The notes beneath the pieces were generated by a model that saw only the letters and a program-made list of their open reading frames with translations, ran no database searches and was not told the DNA's origin. The position numbers were made by a program, and so were the translations under genes. From RGIG1959 sp045637645 (GTDB lineage: Bacteria; Bacillota; Clostridia; Oscillospirales; Acutalibacteraceae), in the NCBI GenBank assembly GCA_045637645.1, contig JAZTZV010000041.1, positions 1 to 43,010 on the forward strand: DNA of 43,010 nt, given 5' to 3'. Position 1 is the stretch's first letter. Every line of letters begins with the position of its first letter. This document shows, piece by piece, positions 14,176 through 22,588 of the stretch.

Positions 14176-17082
14176 ATGCGTACAAACAATGTTCGACTTT
14201 TATCTTTTCTGCTTGCGGTTACACTTGCGATGACAGCGCTGTTTTCGACGGTGGCGTTTCCTGCTTTGACACAAGCGGCGAATACTGTCCGCTCCGTTGT
14301 CGGCGGCGACGTCAACGGCGACGGACAATTGTCATCGGTCGACGTGCGAAACATGGTTCAGTATCTGATCGGCAATCATTCGTTTGACAAACAGCAGCTT
14401 CGTATTGCCGATGTCAACGGCGACGGAACGGTGAACACGACGGATGCTCGCACGGCTTTAAAGGCGATTTTGTCGGGTATTCCGATCACACCCCCGGTTG
14501 CGCCTTCAGGGGAAATGAATCTGTTGGTTTACAACAACATTGTTTCCACCGAAAACGCGACGGTGACCGAGCAAGCCGACGGCAGTTGGTTGATTTCCTC
14601 CACCGCTGACGGTCAGGTTACGATCGACGGTCCCGGCGTTTATGATGCGTCTGTTCTGCAATGGACGCACTTGTCGGTCTCGTCCACGGTTCCGTTTATC
14701 ATTTGGTTTTATGACGAAACGAATAACAAGAGAATCGACACAAACGGCGATTTTTCCAACAAGTTCGGCAATCCCGCTCCGGCAGGCGAATACGGAGGTA
14801 ACGCGCTTTGGACCAACGGATGCTACACTTGGGACGGCTCTGCACTTCCCGAAACGGTGGATATTCAGAAGATTTGTATCGAGCCGAAAGCGGCAGGCAC
14901 TATGATTATCAACCATATGATGCTCAGCGATCGGGAGGTTTGTGATGTGGCGGCTCCTTCGCTTGGGATGCTTGAATTTGACAAAAAAGTGAATATGACC
15001 TACACCTTTACGGGTGATGAACAGGATAAGGCAGGATTTGCACAAGGTACGATCACTGTGACACCCACGAAAAGCTCCAAAACGAGCGGCTATTATCTCG
15101 TGTATTATGCGAATACGTGCGGATTGCTGAAGGAGTACGACGAAGTGGCAAGCATCGCCATCACCGGCGGTACGGTGTCGCATACCGTGAAGGACGGTGC
15201 CCATTTGCCGTCCGAGGCGACCAAGCTCGCGGTGTTTGAAAGCGACAGCCGTTTCCTTGTCGATCATCCGAACGTTGAAACAGCGGTGGATGTTATTGAT
15301 TTGAATCCCGCCAAGAAATTGGAGCTCGGGAAATTGCAGTACCGCATCGGCGCAACGTCGGATATTCACATCAACTTCGAGGGATTGGGCTTTGGCTCGG
15401 AGAACAAATGGAAAAACACGCTGAACTTCTTCTCGAAGCACGAAGTGGACAGCGTGATCATCACAGGCGATATGACGGGCGATACCAACCTTGACTATGA
15501 ATACGGCTATTATATCGACAGCATCAAAGCCTCCGATATACCGCTTGCAAATGTTTACGAAGCCATCGGCAATCACGGTAATACGTCTTCGAAGATCGGC
15601 TTGTTCACGGCATACACCTCGGGTGAAGACGAGGTACATCCTTTTGAAGGTTCGCCGTATTATTATGTGGTCAAAGAAGGCAAGACCGAGGGCGACCGTG
15701 ACAATGTGTTCATCTTTATGGCGCAGGAATTGTTAGGGCCGAGCGACAGCGCGATCTACGACAACTTCTCTAAAGCGCAAATCGATTGGCTGGAAGAGAC
15801 CCTTAAGACGTTCAACAAGCCCGACACGAACATCTTTTTGATCGAGCATGCTCCGTTTTGGAACTGGAGCCCCGGCGACCGCTACGACGGCGACTATACA
15901 CGAAAGATCACCTTTAAAGAATCGTATACTCAGACAATGCGACTCAAAGGTTTGCTTGAAACGTACAAAAACGTCATCATGATGAGCGGTCACACCCACC
16001 TGACCTTCTATGAAAACGAGAACTATTCCGATCAATACGACACCTTCTGCCGCATGGTTCACGTCAGCAGCGGTACACAAACAAGTTCTTATAATCACGG
16101 CGATACATTGATCAGCGACACCGACGGACGCCAACGAAACTCGGCTACATACGGCAGCGAGGGTTACATCGTGTCGGTGTACGAGGATTACATTGTCTAC
16201 ACGGGCTATAACATCTCCACGGGTCGCATCATTCCTGCAGGTTGCCTGCTGATCCCGACTGTCCCCTACGGCGGCTCGGGCGGCAACGTGATCGATCCGA
16301 CGATCAAGGATGTCACGGGAAACAAACCCCTGCTTGAGATCGTTGAAGGTCAAGGCACCAAGGAAGATCCCTATCTGATTGCGACGGCCGAACATTTCAA
16401 ATTGCTCACCGATGAATTTGCCAAATCCACCGCCACCGATCAAAGTGCGATGTTTGGCTACGGTATGTATTTTAAGCAGACGGCGGATATCGATATGACG
16501 GGCGTGGAGGGCTATAACGGCATCGCCGCAGGCGGAAGCACACGTTATACCTTTGCGGGCAATTATAACGGTGACGGTCACACGATCAAGGTGGATATTG
16601 ACGGTGGCGAACAACAATCCGTGTTCCCGTATTCCTACGGCGTGATCGCCAATCTGCGGGTAGAAGGCACCATTCACGGCGGTGTCTGTGCACAGGTCGT
16701 GCGCGCGTTGTACGGACAGCTGATCAACTGCGTGTTTGATGTGGATCTGGATGCCGAGCAAGAGGCAGGCGCGATCTACTCGAATTACGGCTACGTCTAT
16801 AACTTATACGTCAGCGGTACTCACAGTGCGGGAGCCGCGGCTTCGCCCGTTGCGGTCAATCACAATTCCACGAAATACCACAACGTGTATTATAATCGCA
16901 CGCAAAACGGTGCGGTGGTATCGTCGCCCTACGGTACACAAAGCAACAATCTTACCGCTGTTGCCGATTCGCTCAACAGCCACGCCGACAGCGAATACGC
17001 TACGGCACTTGCGTATCTCGGCGGCTATGATATGGGCGAGATAACAGTGGTTGACGGTCAGCTGGAGTTTGTAGGCAGATGA
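14176..17082 (+). CDS. Secreted calcineurin-like metallophosphoesterase with N-terminal dockerin
   Basis: A 968-residue extracellular phosphohydrolase. Signal peptide about 1-34, then a dockerin at the N-terminus (about 38-105) with DVNGDGQLSSVDVR and DVNGDGTVNTTDAR. Residues about 115-255 resemble the second half of the module in the CHAP and amidase proteins (GCYTWDG compared with GYYEWNGG). The catalytic domain carries the dinuclear-metal motifs SDIH (Asp396, His398), GDMTGD (Asp432), GNHG (Asn466, His467), EHAPFW (His558) and GHTH (His606, His608). The C-terminus (about 720-968) has GLUG-like beta-helix repeats (YTFAGNYNGDGHTI). The ATG at 14176 gives the signal peptide and lies downstream of the promoter. 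Substrate unknown; teichoic acid or phosphodiester breakdown is possible. Confidence 0.88.
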   Translation: MRTNNVRLLSFLLAVTLAMTALFSTVAFPALTQAANTVRSVVGGDVNGDGQLSSVDVRNMVQYLIGNHSFDKQQLRIADVNGDGTVNTTDARTALKAILSGIPITPPVAPSGEMNLLVYNNIVSTENATVTEQADGSWLISSTADGQVTIDGPGVYDASVLQWTHLSVSSTVPFIIWFYDETNNKRIDTNGDFSNKFGNPAPAGEYGGNALWTNGCYTWDGSALPETVDIQKICIEPKAAGTMIINHMMLSDREVCDVAAPSLGMLEFDKKVNMTYTFTGDEQDKAGFAQGTITVTPTKSSKTSGYYLVYYANTCGLLKEYDEVASIAITGGTVSHTVKDGAHLPSEATKLAVFESDSRFLVDHPNVETAVDVIDLNPAKKLELGKLQYRIGATSDIHINFEGLGFGSENKWKNTLNFFSKHEVDSVIITGDMTGDTNLDYEYGYYIDSIKASDIPLANVYEAIGNHGNTSSKIGLFTAYTSGEDEVHPFEGSPYYYVVKEGKTEGDRDNVFIFMAQELLGPSDSAIYDNFSKAQIDWLEETLKTFNKPDTNIFLIEHAPFWNWSPGDRYDGDYTRKITFKESYTQTMRLKGLLETYKNVIMMSGHTHLTFYENENYSDQYDTFCRMVHVSSGTQTSSYNHGDTLISDTDGRQRNSATYGSEGYIVSVYEDYIVYTGYNISTGRIIPAGCLLIPTVPYGGSGGNVIDPTIKDVTGNKPLLEIVEGQGTKEDPYLIATAEHFKLLTDEFAKSTATDQSAMFGYGMYFKQTADIDMTGVEGYNGIAAGGSTRYTFAGNYNGDGHTIKVDIDGGEQQSVFPYSYGVIANLRVEGTIHGGVCAQVVRALYGQLINCVFDVDLDAEQEAGAIYSNYGYVYNLYVSGTHSAGAAASPVAVNHNSTKYHNVYYNRTQNGAVVSSPYGTQSNNLTAVADSLNSHADSEYATALAYLGGYDMGEITVVDGQLEFVGR

Positions 17083-17148
17083 TAACAACTCCTGTTCTGT
17101 ATTCTGCGATGCAATCCCCCGTGTCGTAATCGATTCGATAAACTACGA

Positions 17149-17187
17149 AGAAACCCTGCACCGTGCGGTGCAGGGTTTCTTTTTGCT
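17149..17187 (+). terminator. Terminator of the metallophosphatase gene
   Basis: GAAACCCTGCACC and GGTGCAGGGTTTC form a perfect 13 bp stem, followed by TTTTTG. The gene-free stretch 17083-17391 holds this terminator, then about 140 bases with no recognisable gene, then the promoter at 17334. Confidence 0.88.
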
Positions 17188-17333
17188 CTTTAATTGATAC
17201 GACGATTTGGATGATGTAATCGTCGCTGTTGCCGCCGCGATTGCTATGCACAAAGCGGAACAAACCGCCGATTTCAATTGTCTGACAAATGACTTGCGAT
17301 TCATTGCACAACGGAATATTTTTGGATTTGCGG

Positions 17334-17362
17334 TTGAAACGTTCATAAAAATATGGTATACT
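17334..17362 (+). promoter_or_regulatory. Promoter of the FAD oxidoreductase gene
   Basis: TTGAAA (17334-17339), 17 bases, TATACT (17357-17362); the start codon is 30 bases downstream after CGGAGGG. Confidence 0.75.
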
Positions 17363-17391
17363 AAAAGAACCAAACAAATCGGAGGGTTCTT

Positions 17392-18765
17392 ATGAATTAC
17401 GACATCATCATCATTGGTGCAGGTCCCGGCGGTATCTTTTCCGCGTACGAGTTGAGTACGCAAAGGCCCGACCTCAAAATTGCTGTTTTTGAAGCCGGAC
17501 ACGCCTTGAACAAGCGTCACTGCCCCATCGACGGTGACAAAATTAAAACCTGTATCGGTTGCAAGAGTTGCTCGATTATGAGCGGTTTCGGCGGCGCGGG
17601 CGCATTCTCCGACGGTAAATACAACATCACCAACGATTTCGGCGGCACGTTGCACGAATATATCGGCAAAAAGAAAGCACTGGATCTCATGGAATACGTC
17701 GACGAGATCAACATGCGCTACGGCGGCGAGGGCACAAAGCTGTATTCCACGGCGGGCTCGGCTTTCAGCACCGAGTGTATCAAACACGACCTTCACCTTC
17801 TCAACGCGTCCGTGCGTCATTTGGGCACCGATATCAACTACATCGTTCTTGAAAATCTGTTTGCGGAGCTTGAGAAAAAAGTGGATTTCTTCTTTGATGC
17901 TCCTGTCGATACGATTGAAGTCATTGAGGGTGGTTACGAAATCAAGTGCAAGGACGCCTCCTATACTTGCGAAACCTGCATTGTTTCCGTCGGTCGTATC
18001 GGAAGCAAATGGATGGAAAAAGTTTGCAAGGAGTTGGAGATTCCCACAAGCTCGAATCGCGTGGATATCGGTGTGCGCGTGGAACTTCCTGCCGAAGTAT
18101 TTGCTCATATTACAGACGAGCTTTATGAGAGCAAGATTGTATACCGCACCGAAAAATACGGCGACAAAGTCCGTACGTTTTGCATGAACCCCAAAGGAGC
18201 GGTCGTGAACGAAAACACAAACGGCATCATCACCGTTAACGGTCACAGCTATGAAGATCCCGCCAAGCAAACCGAAAACACAAACTTTGCGCTTTTGGTC
18301 GCCAAGCATTTCTCCGAACCCTTCAAGGATTCCAACGGATACGGCGAATCCATCGCGCGACTGAGCAATATGCTCGGCGGCGGCGTGATCGTACAACGTT
18401 TCGGTGATCTCATCCGCGGTCAGCGTTCAACCGCCGGCAGAATCGAAGACGCCTTCATCACCCCCACGTTGAAAGCGACGCCCGGCGATCTGAGCTTGGT
18501 GCTTCCCAAACGGATCCTCGACGGCATCATCGAAATGATTTATGCGCTCGATAAAGTCGCACCCGGTACGGCGAACGACGACACCCTTCTTTACGGCGTG
18601 GAGGTCAAGTTCTATAATATGGAAGTGAACGTGGACGAGAACTTGGAATCCTGCCACAAAGGACTGTATATCATCGGAGACGGAAGCGGAATCACTCACT
18701 CGCTGTCCCATGCCTCCGCAAGCGGCGTTCACGTTGCACGCAATATTTTAAGTAAAGCAAAATAA
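17392..18765 (+). CDS. FAD-dependent oxidoreductase (COG2509-like)
   Basis: A 457-residue cytoplasmic flavoprotein. The N-terminal dinucleotide fold is IIIIGAGPGGIFSAYEL (GxGxxG), with FEAG at the end of the second strand. KTCIGCKSCSIMSGFGGAGAFSDGK is a characteristic stretch of this uncharacterised FAD-dependent dehydrogenase group; its closely spaced Cys residues could be redox active. CIVSVGRIGS and a C-terminal IIGDGSGITHSLSHASASG complete the FAD site. The ATG follows GGAGGG. It is a single-gene unit with its own promoter and terminator. The reaction is unknown. Confidence 0.85.
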   Translation: MNYDIIIIGAGPGGIFSAYELSTQRPDLKIAVFEAGHALNKRHCPIDGDKIKTCIGCKSCSIMSGFGGAGAFSDGKYNITNDFGGTLHEYIGKKKALDLMEYVDEINMRYGGEGTKLYSTAGSAFSTECIKHDLHLLNASVRHLGTDINYIVLENLFAELEKKVDFFFDAPVDTIEVIEGGYEIKCKDASYTCETCIVSVGRIGSKWMEKVCKELEIPTSSNRVDIGVRVELPAEVFAHITDELYESKIVYRTEKYGDKVRTFCMNPKGAVVNENTNGIITVNGHSYEDPAKQTENTNFALLVAKHFSEPFKDSNGYGESIARLSNMLGGGVIVQRFGDLIRGQRSTAGRIEDAFITPTLKATPGDLSLVLPKRILDGIIEMIYALDKVAPGTANDDTLLYGVEVKFYNMEVNVDENLESCHKGLYIIGDGSGITHSLSHASASGVHVARNILSKAK

Positions 18766-18783
18766 TCATACACACATTCCGTT

Positions 18784-18821
18784 CGGAGGTTTCGACATTC
18801 ATCGAAACCTCCGAAAATTTT
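18784..18821 (+). terminator. Terminator of the FAD oxidoreductase gene
   Basis: CGGAGGTTTCGA (18784-18795) and TCGAAACCTCCG (18802-18813) form a perfect 12 bp stem around CATTCA, followed by AAAATTTT. Confidence 0.8.
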
Positions 18822-18823
18822 AG

Positions 18824-18852
18824 GTGACAAAATCGATAACCTGTGTTATACT
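18824..18852 (+). promoter_or_regulatory. Promoter of the GH26 lipoprotein gene
   Basis: GTGACA (18824-18829), 17 bases, TATACT (18847-18852). Confidence 0.6.
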
Positions 18853-18899
18853 GTTGCCGAGACATTCGTCGATGACGACGGACAGGAGGATTATGAATT

Positions 18900-20663
18900 A
18901 TGAAAAAAGCCCCCGTAAAACTGACAGCATTGCTGCTGTGTCTGGTGCTGATGCTCGGCTCGTTTGCCGGCTGCGACAACGGCGACAAAGGCAAATCGGA
19001 CGGAACGCTTGACAACGGCAACGTGGTCACGGTCAAAGAAGAAGGCAGCGAAAAAGAATTGACTGCTGTGCGCGACAACCTGATCAAGCAAACCGAGATT
19101 GCCGGCTTCGGCGAAATCGACAAGATGGAGTTTTATGAAAACGGTGTCCGTACCGTGAGCGATCAATACGTTCAGGTTAAGGACAACAAAAAGCTCTATT
19201 ATTCGGGCGACACCAAGCGCGTTGTCAACTACACCGACGGTTATATCCTCGATATGCCGGCGGACTGGACTCCCGATTTCACCGTTTCTTCGGCGCGCTC
19301 GGAATACAAAAACGACGACGTCACGCTCATTGTTTCCGACGAATCCGATGCCATCGGCATTTACGGCAACACGTCGGAAGCATTCAAGGCATTGTTCCGT
19401 TTCATCAACAAGAAGGATTACTTGGACGCCAACCGCGTGGAGTTCCTCGGCGATGAAACCACGCAATTCAACGACAAGTTCTCGCTGTATGTGCTTCGCT
19501 TGCACTTGACGGATTGCCTCGAGGGCACGAAGAACTACTACACCTATGCGGTGTTCTACAACGATTTGAAGATCACGTACATGATGTTCAAATGCACGGA
19601 CGATCGCGATTTTTCGAGCGTCTATAACACCTATCAAAGCATCTACGAAAAAGGCTCCGCTGTCGATACGCTGGCGTATCCCGAGGGCGGCAACGAGGAC
19701 TGGACCGAAGAGACCGCCGCGTTGTACGACCGCATCATGAACACGGAGCACGTGATTTGGGGCATGGTCAACGGCAACATCGAGCAACACCCGCTCAAGC
19801 GTCAATATCCGCTCCTCGAGAAGCAACTGGATCACAAATTCGAAGTTGTCACCAGCTACAGCGATCAGATGAGCTTCGATTTCGATGTGGACGCGGCAAA
19901 AGAGATTTATGACGACGGTCGCATCGTGCAATTCACCTATCACTTTGCATACGACTACGGCAACAGCAACACGATGGGCGGCACCTCGTCGATGATCGAC
20001 GTTTACCGCGGCGAGTGCGACGAATATCTGCGCAAATTCGCTAAGAGTGTTGTGGAGCTCGGTCAACCGATGCTGTTCCGTTTGAACAACGAAATGAACT
20101 CCGATTGGACGACCTGGTCGGCAACCAACGCCATGAACGACACCGAGATCTTCGTCGAAACCTGGAAGAGAATGTATGACATTCTCGAAGAAGAAGGCGC
20201 CAACCAATATCTCATTTGGATTTGGAACCCGCAAGGCCGTTCGACGGGCCCTGTGTTCAACTGGAACGATCTGCGTATGTATTTCCCCGGCGCGAAATAT
20301 GTGCATATGCTGGGTCTGACGGGTTATAACTTCGGCGACGATTATCAATGGACAAGTTTCGGCGATATGTATCAAGCACTCAGCGACTACTACACGCCGT
20401 ACTTCGGCGATTGGGGTTGGATCCTGTCCGAGTTCGGTTGCTCGGATTCTTCCGAAAAAGAAGAGAACGAAAACCGCAAACCCGATTGGATCAAAGAGAT
20501 GTTTGACTGCTTCGAGCAAAACCGCTTCCCCAACATCAAATCGGCGGTGTGGTTCAACGGCAACGACTACGACGGCTCGGGTAACATCACCCACGAAATC
20601 GCGCTCGGTCGCGATTCTGCCTCGCGCGAAGCCTTCAAAGAAGGTCTCGACCGTACCCAATAA
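18900..20663 (+). CDS. GH26-type (mannanase-like) lipoprotein with an unknown N-terminal domain
   Basis: A 587-residue membrane-anchored glycosidase. The signal peptide ends in the lipobox SFAGC (Cys near residue 24). Residues about 35-230 form a domain I cannot assign, with alternating strands and an FKALFRFINKKDYLDA helix. From about 240 to the end it follows the GH26 barrel: FRLNNEMN places the acid/base Glu398 (the family usually has RxxHEMN; Asn replaces the His here), and ILSEFG gives the nucleophile Glu511. The 113-residue spacing and IWIWNPQG support GH26. The likely substrate is beta-mannan or a related beta-glycan. AGGAGG precedes the start. Substrate specificity is uncertain because of the His change. 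Confidence 0.85.
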   Translation: MKKAPVKLTALLLCLVLMLGSFAGCDNGDKGKSDGTLDNGNVVTVKEEGSEKELTAVRDNLIKQTEIAGFGEIDKMEFYENGVRTVSDQYVQVKDNKKLYYSGDTKRVVNYTDGYILDMPADWTPDFTVSSARSEYKNDDVTLIVSDESDAIGIYGNTSEAFKALFRFINKKDYLDANRVEFLGDETTQFNDKFSLYVLRLHLTDCLEGTKNYYTYAVFYNDLKITYMMFKCTDDRDFSSVYNTYQSIYEKGSAVDTLAYPEGGNEDWTEETAALYDRIMNTEHVIWGMVNGNIEQHPLKRQYPLLEKQLDHKFEVVTSYSDQMSFDFDVDAAKEIYDDGRIVQFTYHFAYDYGNSNTMGGTSSMIDVYRGECDEYLRKFAKSVVELGQPMLFRLNNEMNSDWTTWSATNAMNDTEIFVETWKRMYDILEEEGANQYLIWIWNPQGRSTGPVFNWNDLRMYFPGAKYVHMLGLTGYNFGDDYQWTSFGDMYQALSDYYTPYFGDWGWILSEFGCSDSSEKEENENRKPDWIKEMFDCFEQNRFPNIKSAVWFNGNDYDGSGNITHEIALGRDSASREAFKEGLDRTQ

Positions 20664-20676
20664 AAACCAATATGAA

Positions 20677-20714
20677 GCCCCCGAATCTTACCTTGGTGAG
20701 ATTCGGGGGCTTTT
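20677..20714 (+). terminator. Terminator of the GH26 gene
   Basis: GCCCCCGAATCT (20677-20688) and AGATTCGGGGGC (20699-20710) form a perfect 12 bp stem followed by TTTT. Confidence 0.88.
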
Positions 20715-20717
20715 CGG

Positions 20718-20746
20718 TTGACAGATAACGGGCAATCGCGTACAAT
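20718..20746 (+). promoter_or_regulatory. Promoter of the ABC exporter operon
   Basis: TTGACA (20718-20723), 17 bases, TACAAT (20741-20746). The leader is about 115 bases and includes a small GCCGA/TCGGC hairpin near 20800. Confidence 0.8.
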
Positions 20747-20869
20747 AATGACAATCGGAACAACTGTCACATGATGCGGTTGTCGAACAGCATTCTGCCG
20801 AATGAATCGGCAATCTTTTACACGGTATTGCGACGCACGCAAGATCATTGAAGAACAAGAGGTTGACAA

Positions 20870-22588
20870 ATGAAGTGGATTGGGACATATTTAAAACCGC
20901 TGAAAGCCAGAATCGCGGCAGGGACGGTCATTAAAATTCTCGCGACAGCGGCGGAACTCATCATTCCGTTTTTACTCAGTTATATTCTCGACTACGTGAT
21001 CGAAACCAACCGTATCGAACAAATCGTATGGTACGGCATTGGGATGGTCGTTTGCGCGGTGGTGGCTTGCGTCGGCAACATTGTCGCCAACCGCATGGCC
21101 GCCAAAACGACCATGATCTTTTCAACGCAAATGCGCCGCACGTTGTTTTCAAAGACATTTTACCTTTCGGCGAGAAGCACGGATCGTTTCACGATCCCGT
21201 CACTGGAATCGCGCATCACAACCGACACATATAACGTGCAAAATTTCATCGGCATGATGCAACGCATGGGCATTCGCGCACCGATCCTGTTACTCGGCGG
21301 CAGTATCATCACGCTGATCATGGATCCGAAGCTGGCACTCGTGATGATCGCGACGCTTCCGCTGATCTTTCTGGTGGTATACGGCATTTCACGACTGGGT
21401 GTGCCGCTGTACACCGAGGTTCAGCGATCCGTCGACGGCATGGTGCGCGTGGTGCGTGAGGACGCACAGGGCATTCGCGTGATCAAAGCACTGTCGAAAG
21501 TGGAGTATGAAAACGCACGCTACGATGCCGCGAACAAAACGCTTCAGAAAAACGAAACCAAAGCGGGCATCGTTATGGGTGTTGTGAATCCCGTGATGAC
21601 CCTGTTGATGAACCTCGGCATTGTAGCGGTCATTGCGGTCAGCGCATATTTCGTGTCCACCAACCGCTCCTCTGCGGCAACCGTGATTGCGTTCATGCAG
21701 TATTTCACGCTGATCTCGATGGCGATGATGTCGCTTTCCAGAATGTTCGTAATGTACACCAAATGCGCCGCATCGGCGAATCGCATCGCTTCGGTGATGG
21801 ACGAGGTGAACGAACTGGCATTGTGCGAGGACGACGGCAAGGGAGATCGTTCGCTTCACGTAGCGTTTGAGAACGTCTCCTTTTCCTATCTCGGCAAGCG
21901 CAACAACCTCACCGACATCACCTTTGCGCTCAACAAAGGTGACACGCTTGGCATTATCGGCGCAACCGGCAGCGCCAAATCCACCGTTTTGCGGCTTTTG
22001 ATGCGTTTTTACGATACCAACAGCGGCACCATTCGTATTAACGGTAAGGATGTGCGATCGTACTCACGCGAGGAATTGACCGCCATGTTCGGTGTTGTGT
22101 TTCAAAACGATTTTCTTTACGCGGATTCCATTGAAGAAAACATCCGTTTCGGACGCGATATCACGCACGAGGCGATCGAAAAAGCGGCAAAGATCGCGCA
22201 GGCTCACGATTTTATTTGCACATTCACAGACGGCTATGCTCACGCAATCTCGACCGGCGGCACAAACTTGTCAGGCGGACAACGCCAACGTGTGTTAATT
22301 GCACGTGCGATTGCGGGAAATCCCGATATTTTGATCCTTGACGACTCTTCCTCGGCACTGGATTACAAAACCGACGCCGCGTTGCGTGCGGCGCTTCGCG
22401 AAGCACTTCCGACCTCCACGGTCATCACCGTTGCGCAACGCGTCAGTTCGGTCAAAAACTGCGATTTGATTTTGGTGATTGAAAACGGTACCATCATCGG
22501 TTGCGGCAAGCACGACGAATTGATGCAAACCTGCGCCGCATACAAAGAGATCGGCGATTCACAGATGGGAGGTGCTTTCCTTGAGTGA
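20870..22588 (+). CDS. ABC exporter half-transporter, degenerate-site subunit
   Basis: A 572-residue membrane protein: six transmembrane helices (about 1-310) fused to an ATPase domain (about 330-572). It would pair with the next gene product to export lipids, drugs or peptides. Walker A is GATGSAKST (364-372), with Ala replacing the second Gly of GSGKS. The signature is canonical LSGGQ (467-471). Walker B ends ILILDDSS, with Asp in place of the catalytic Glu, and the switch His is Gln (VAQRVSSV). The Walker B and switch changes are known from the degenerate subunit of heterodimeric exporters such as TM287 and BmrC; the Walker A change is unusual. The ATG follows AGAGG. Confidence 0.92.
   Translation: MKWIGTYLKPLKARIAAGTVIKILATAAELIIPFLLSYILDYVIETNRIEQIVWYGIGMVVCAVVACVGNIVANRMAAKTTMIFSTQMRRTLFSKTFYLSARSTDRFTIPSLESRITTDTYNVQNFIGMMQRMGIRAPILLLGGSIITLIMDPKLALVMIATLPLIFLVVYGISRLGVPLYTEVQRSVDGMVRVVREDAQGIRVIKALSKVEYENARYDAANKTLQKNETKAGIVMGVVNPVMTLLMNLGIVAVIAVSAYFVSTNRSSAATVIAFMQYFTLISMAMMSLSRMFVMYTKCAASANRIASVMDEVNELALCEDDGKGDRSLHVAFENVSFSYLGKRNNLTDITFALNKGDTLGIIGATGSAKSTVLRLLMRFYDTNSGTIRINGKDVRSYSREELTAMFGVVFQNDFLYADSIEENIRFGRDITHEAIEKAAKIAQAHDFICTFTDGYAHAISTGGTNLSGGQRQRVLIARAIAGNPDILILDDSSSALDYKTDAALRAALREALPTSTVITVAQRVSSVKNCDLILVIENGTIIGCGKHDELMQTCAAYKEIGDSQMGGAFLE

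Noticed and set aside
17000..17377. Minus-strand reading frame of 125 codons with a protein-like start
   Set aside because: It reads through the strong terminator at 17149-17187 and into the metallophosphatase gene on the other strand; no ribosome binding site.
17207..17395. Short plus-strand reading frame (62 codons) before the FAD oxidoreductase
   Set aside because: It has no ribosome binding site, runs across the promoter at 17334-17362 and overlaps the true start of the next gene.
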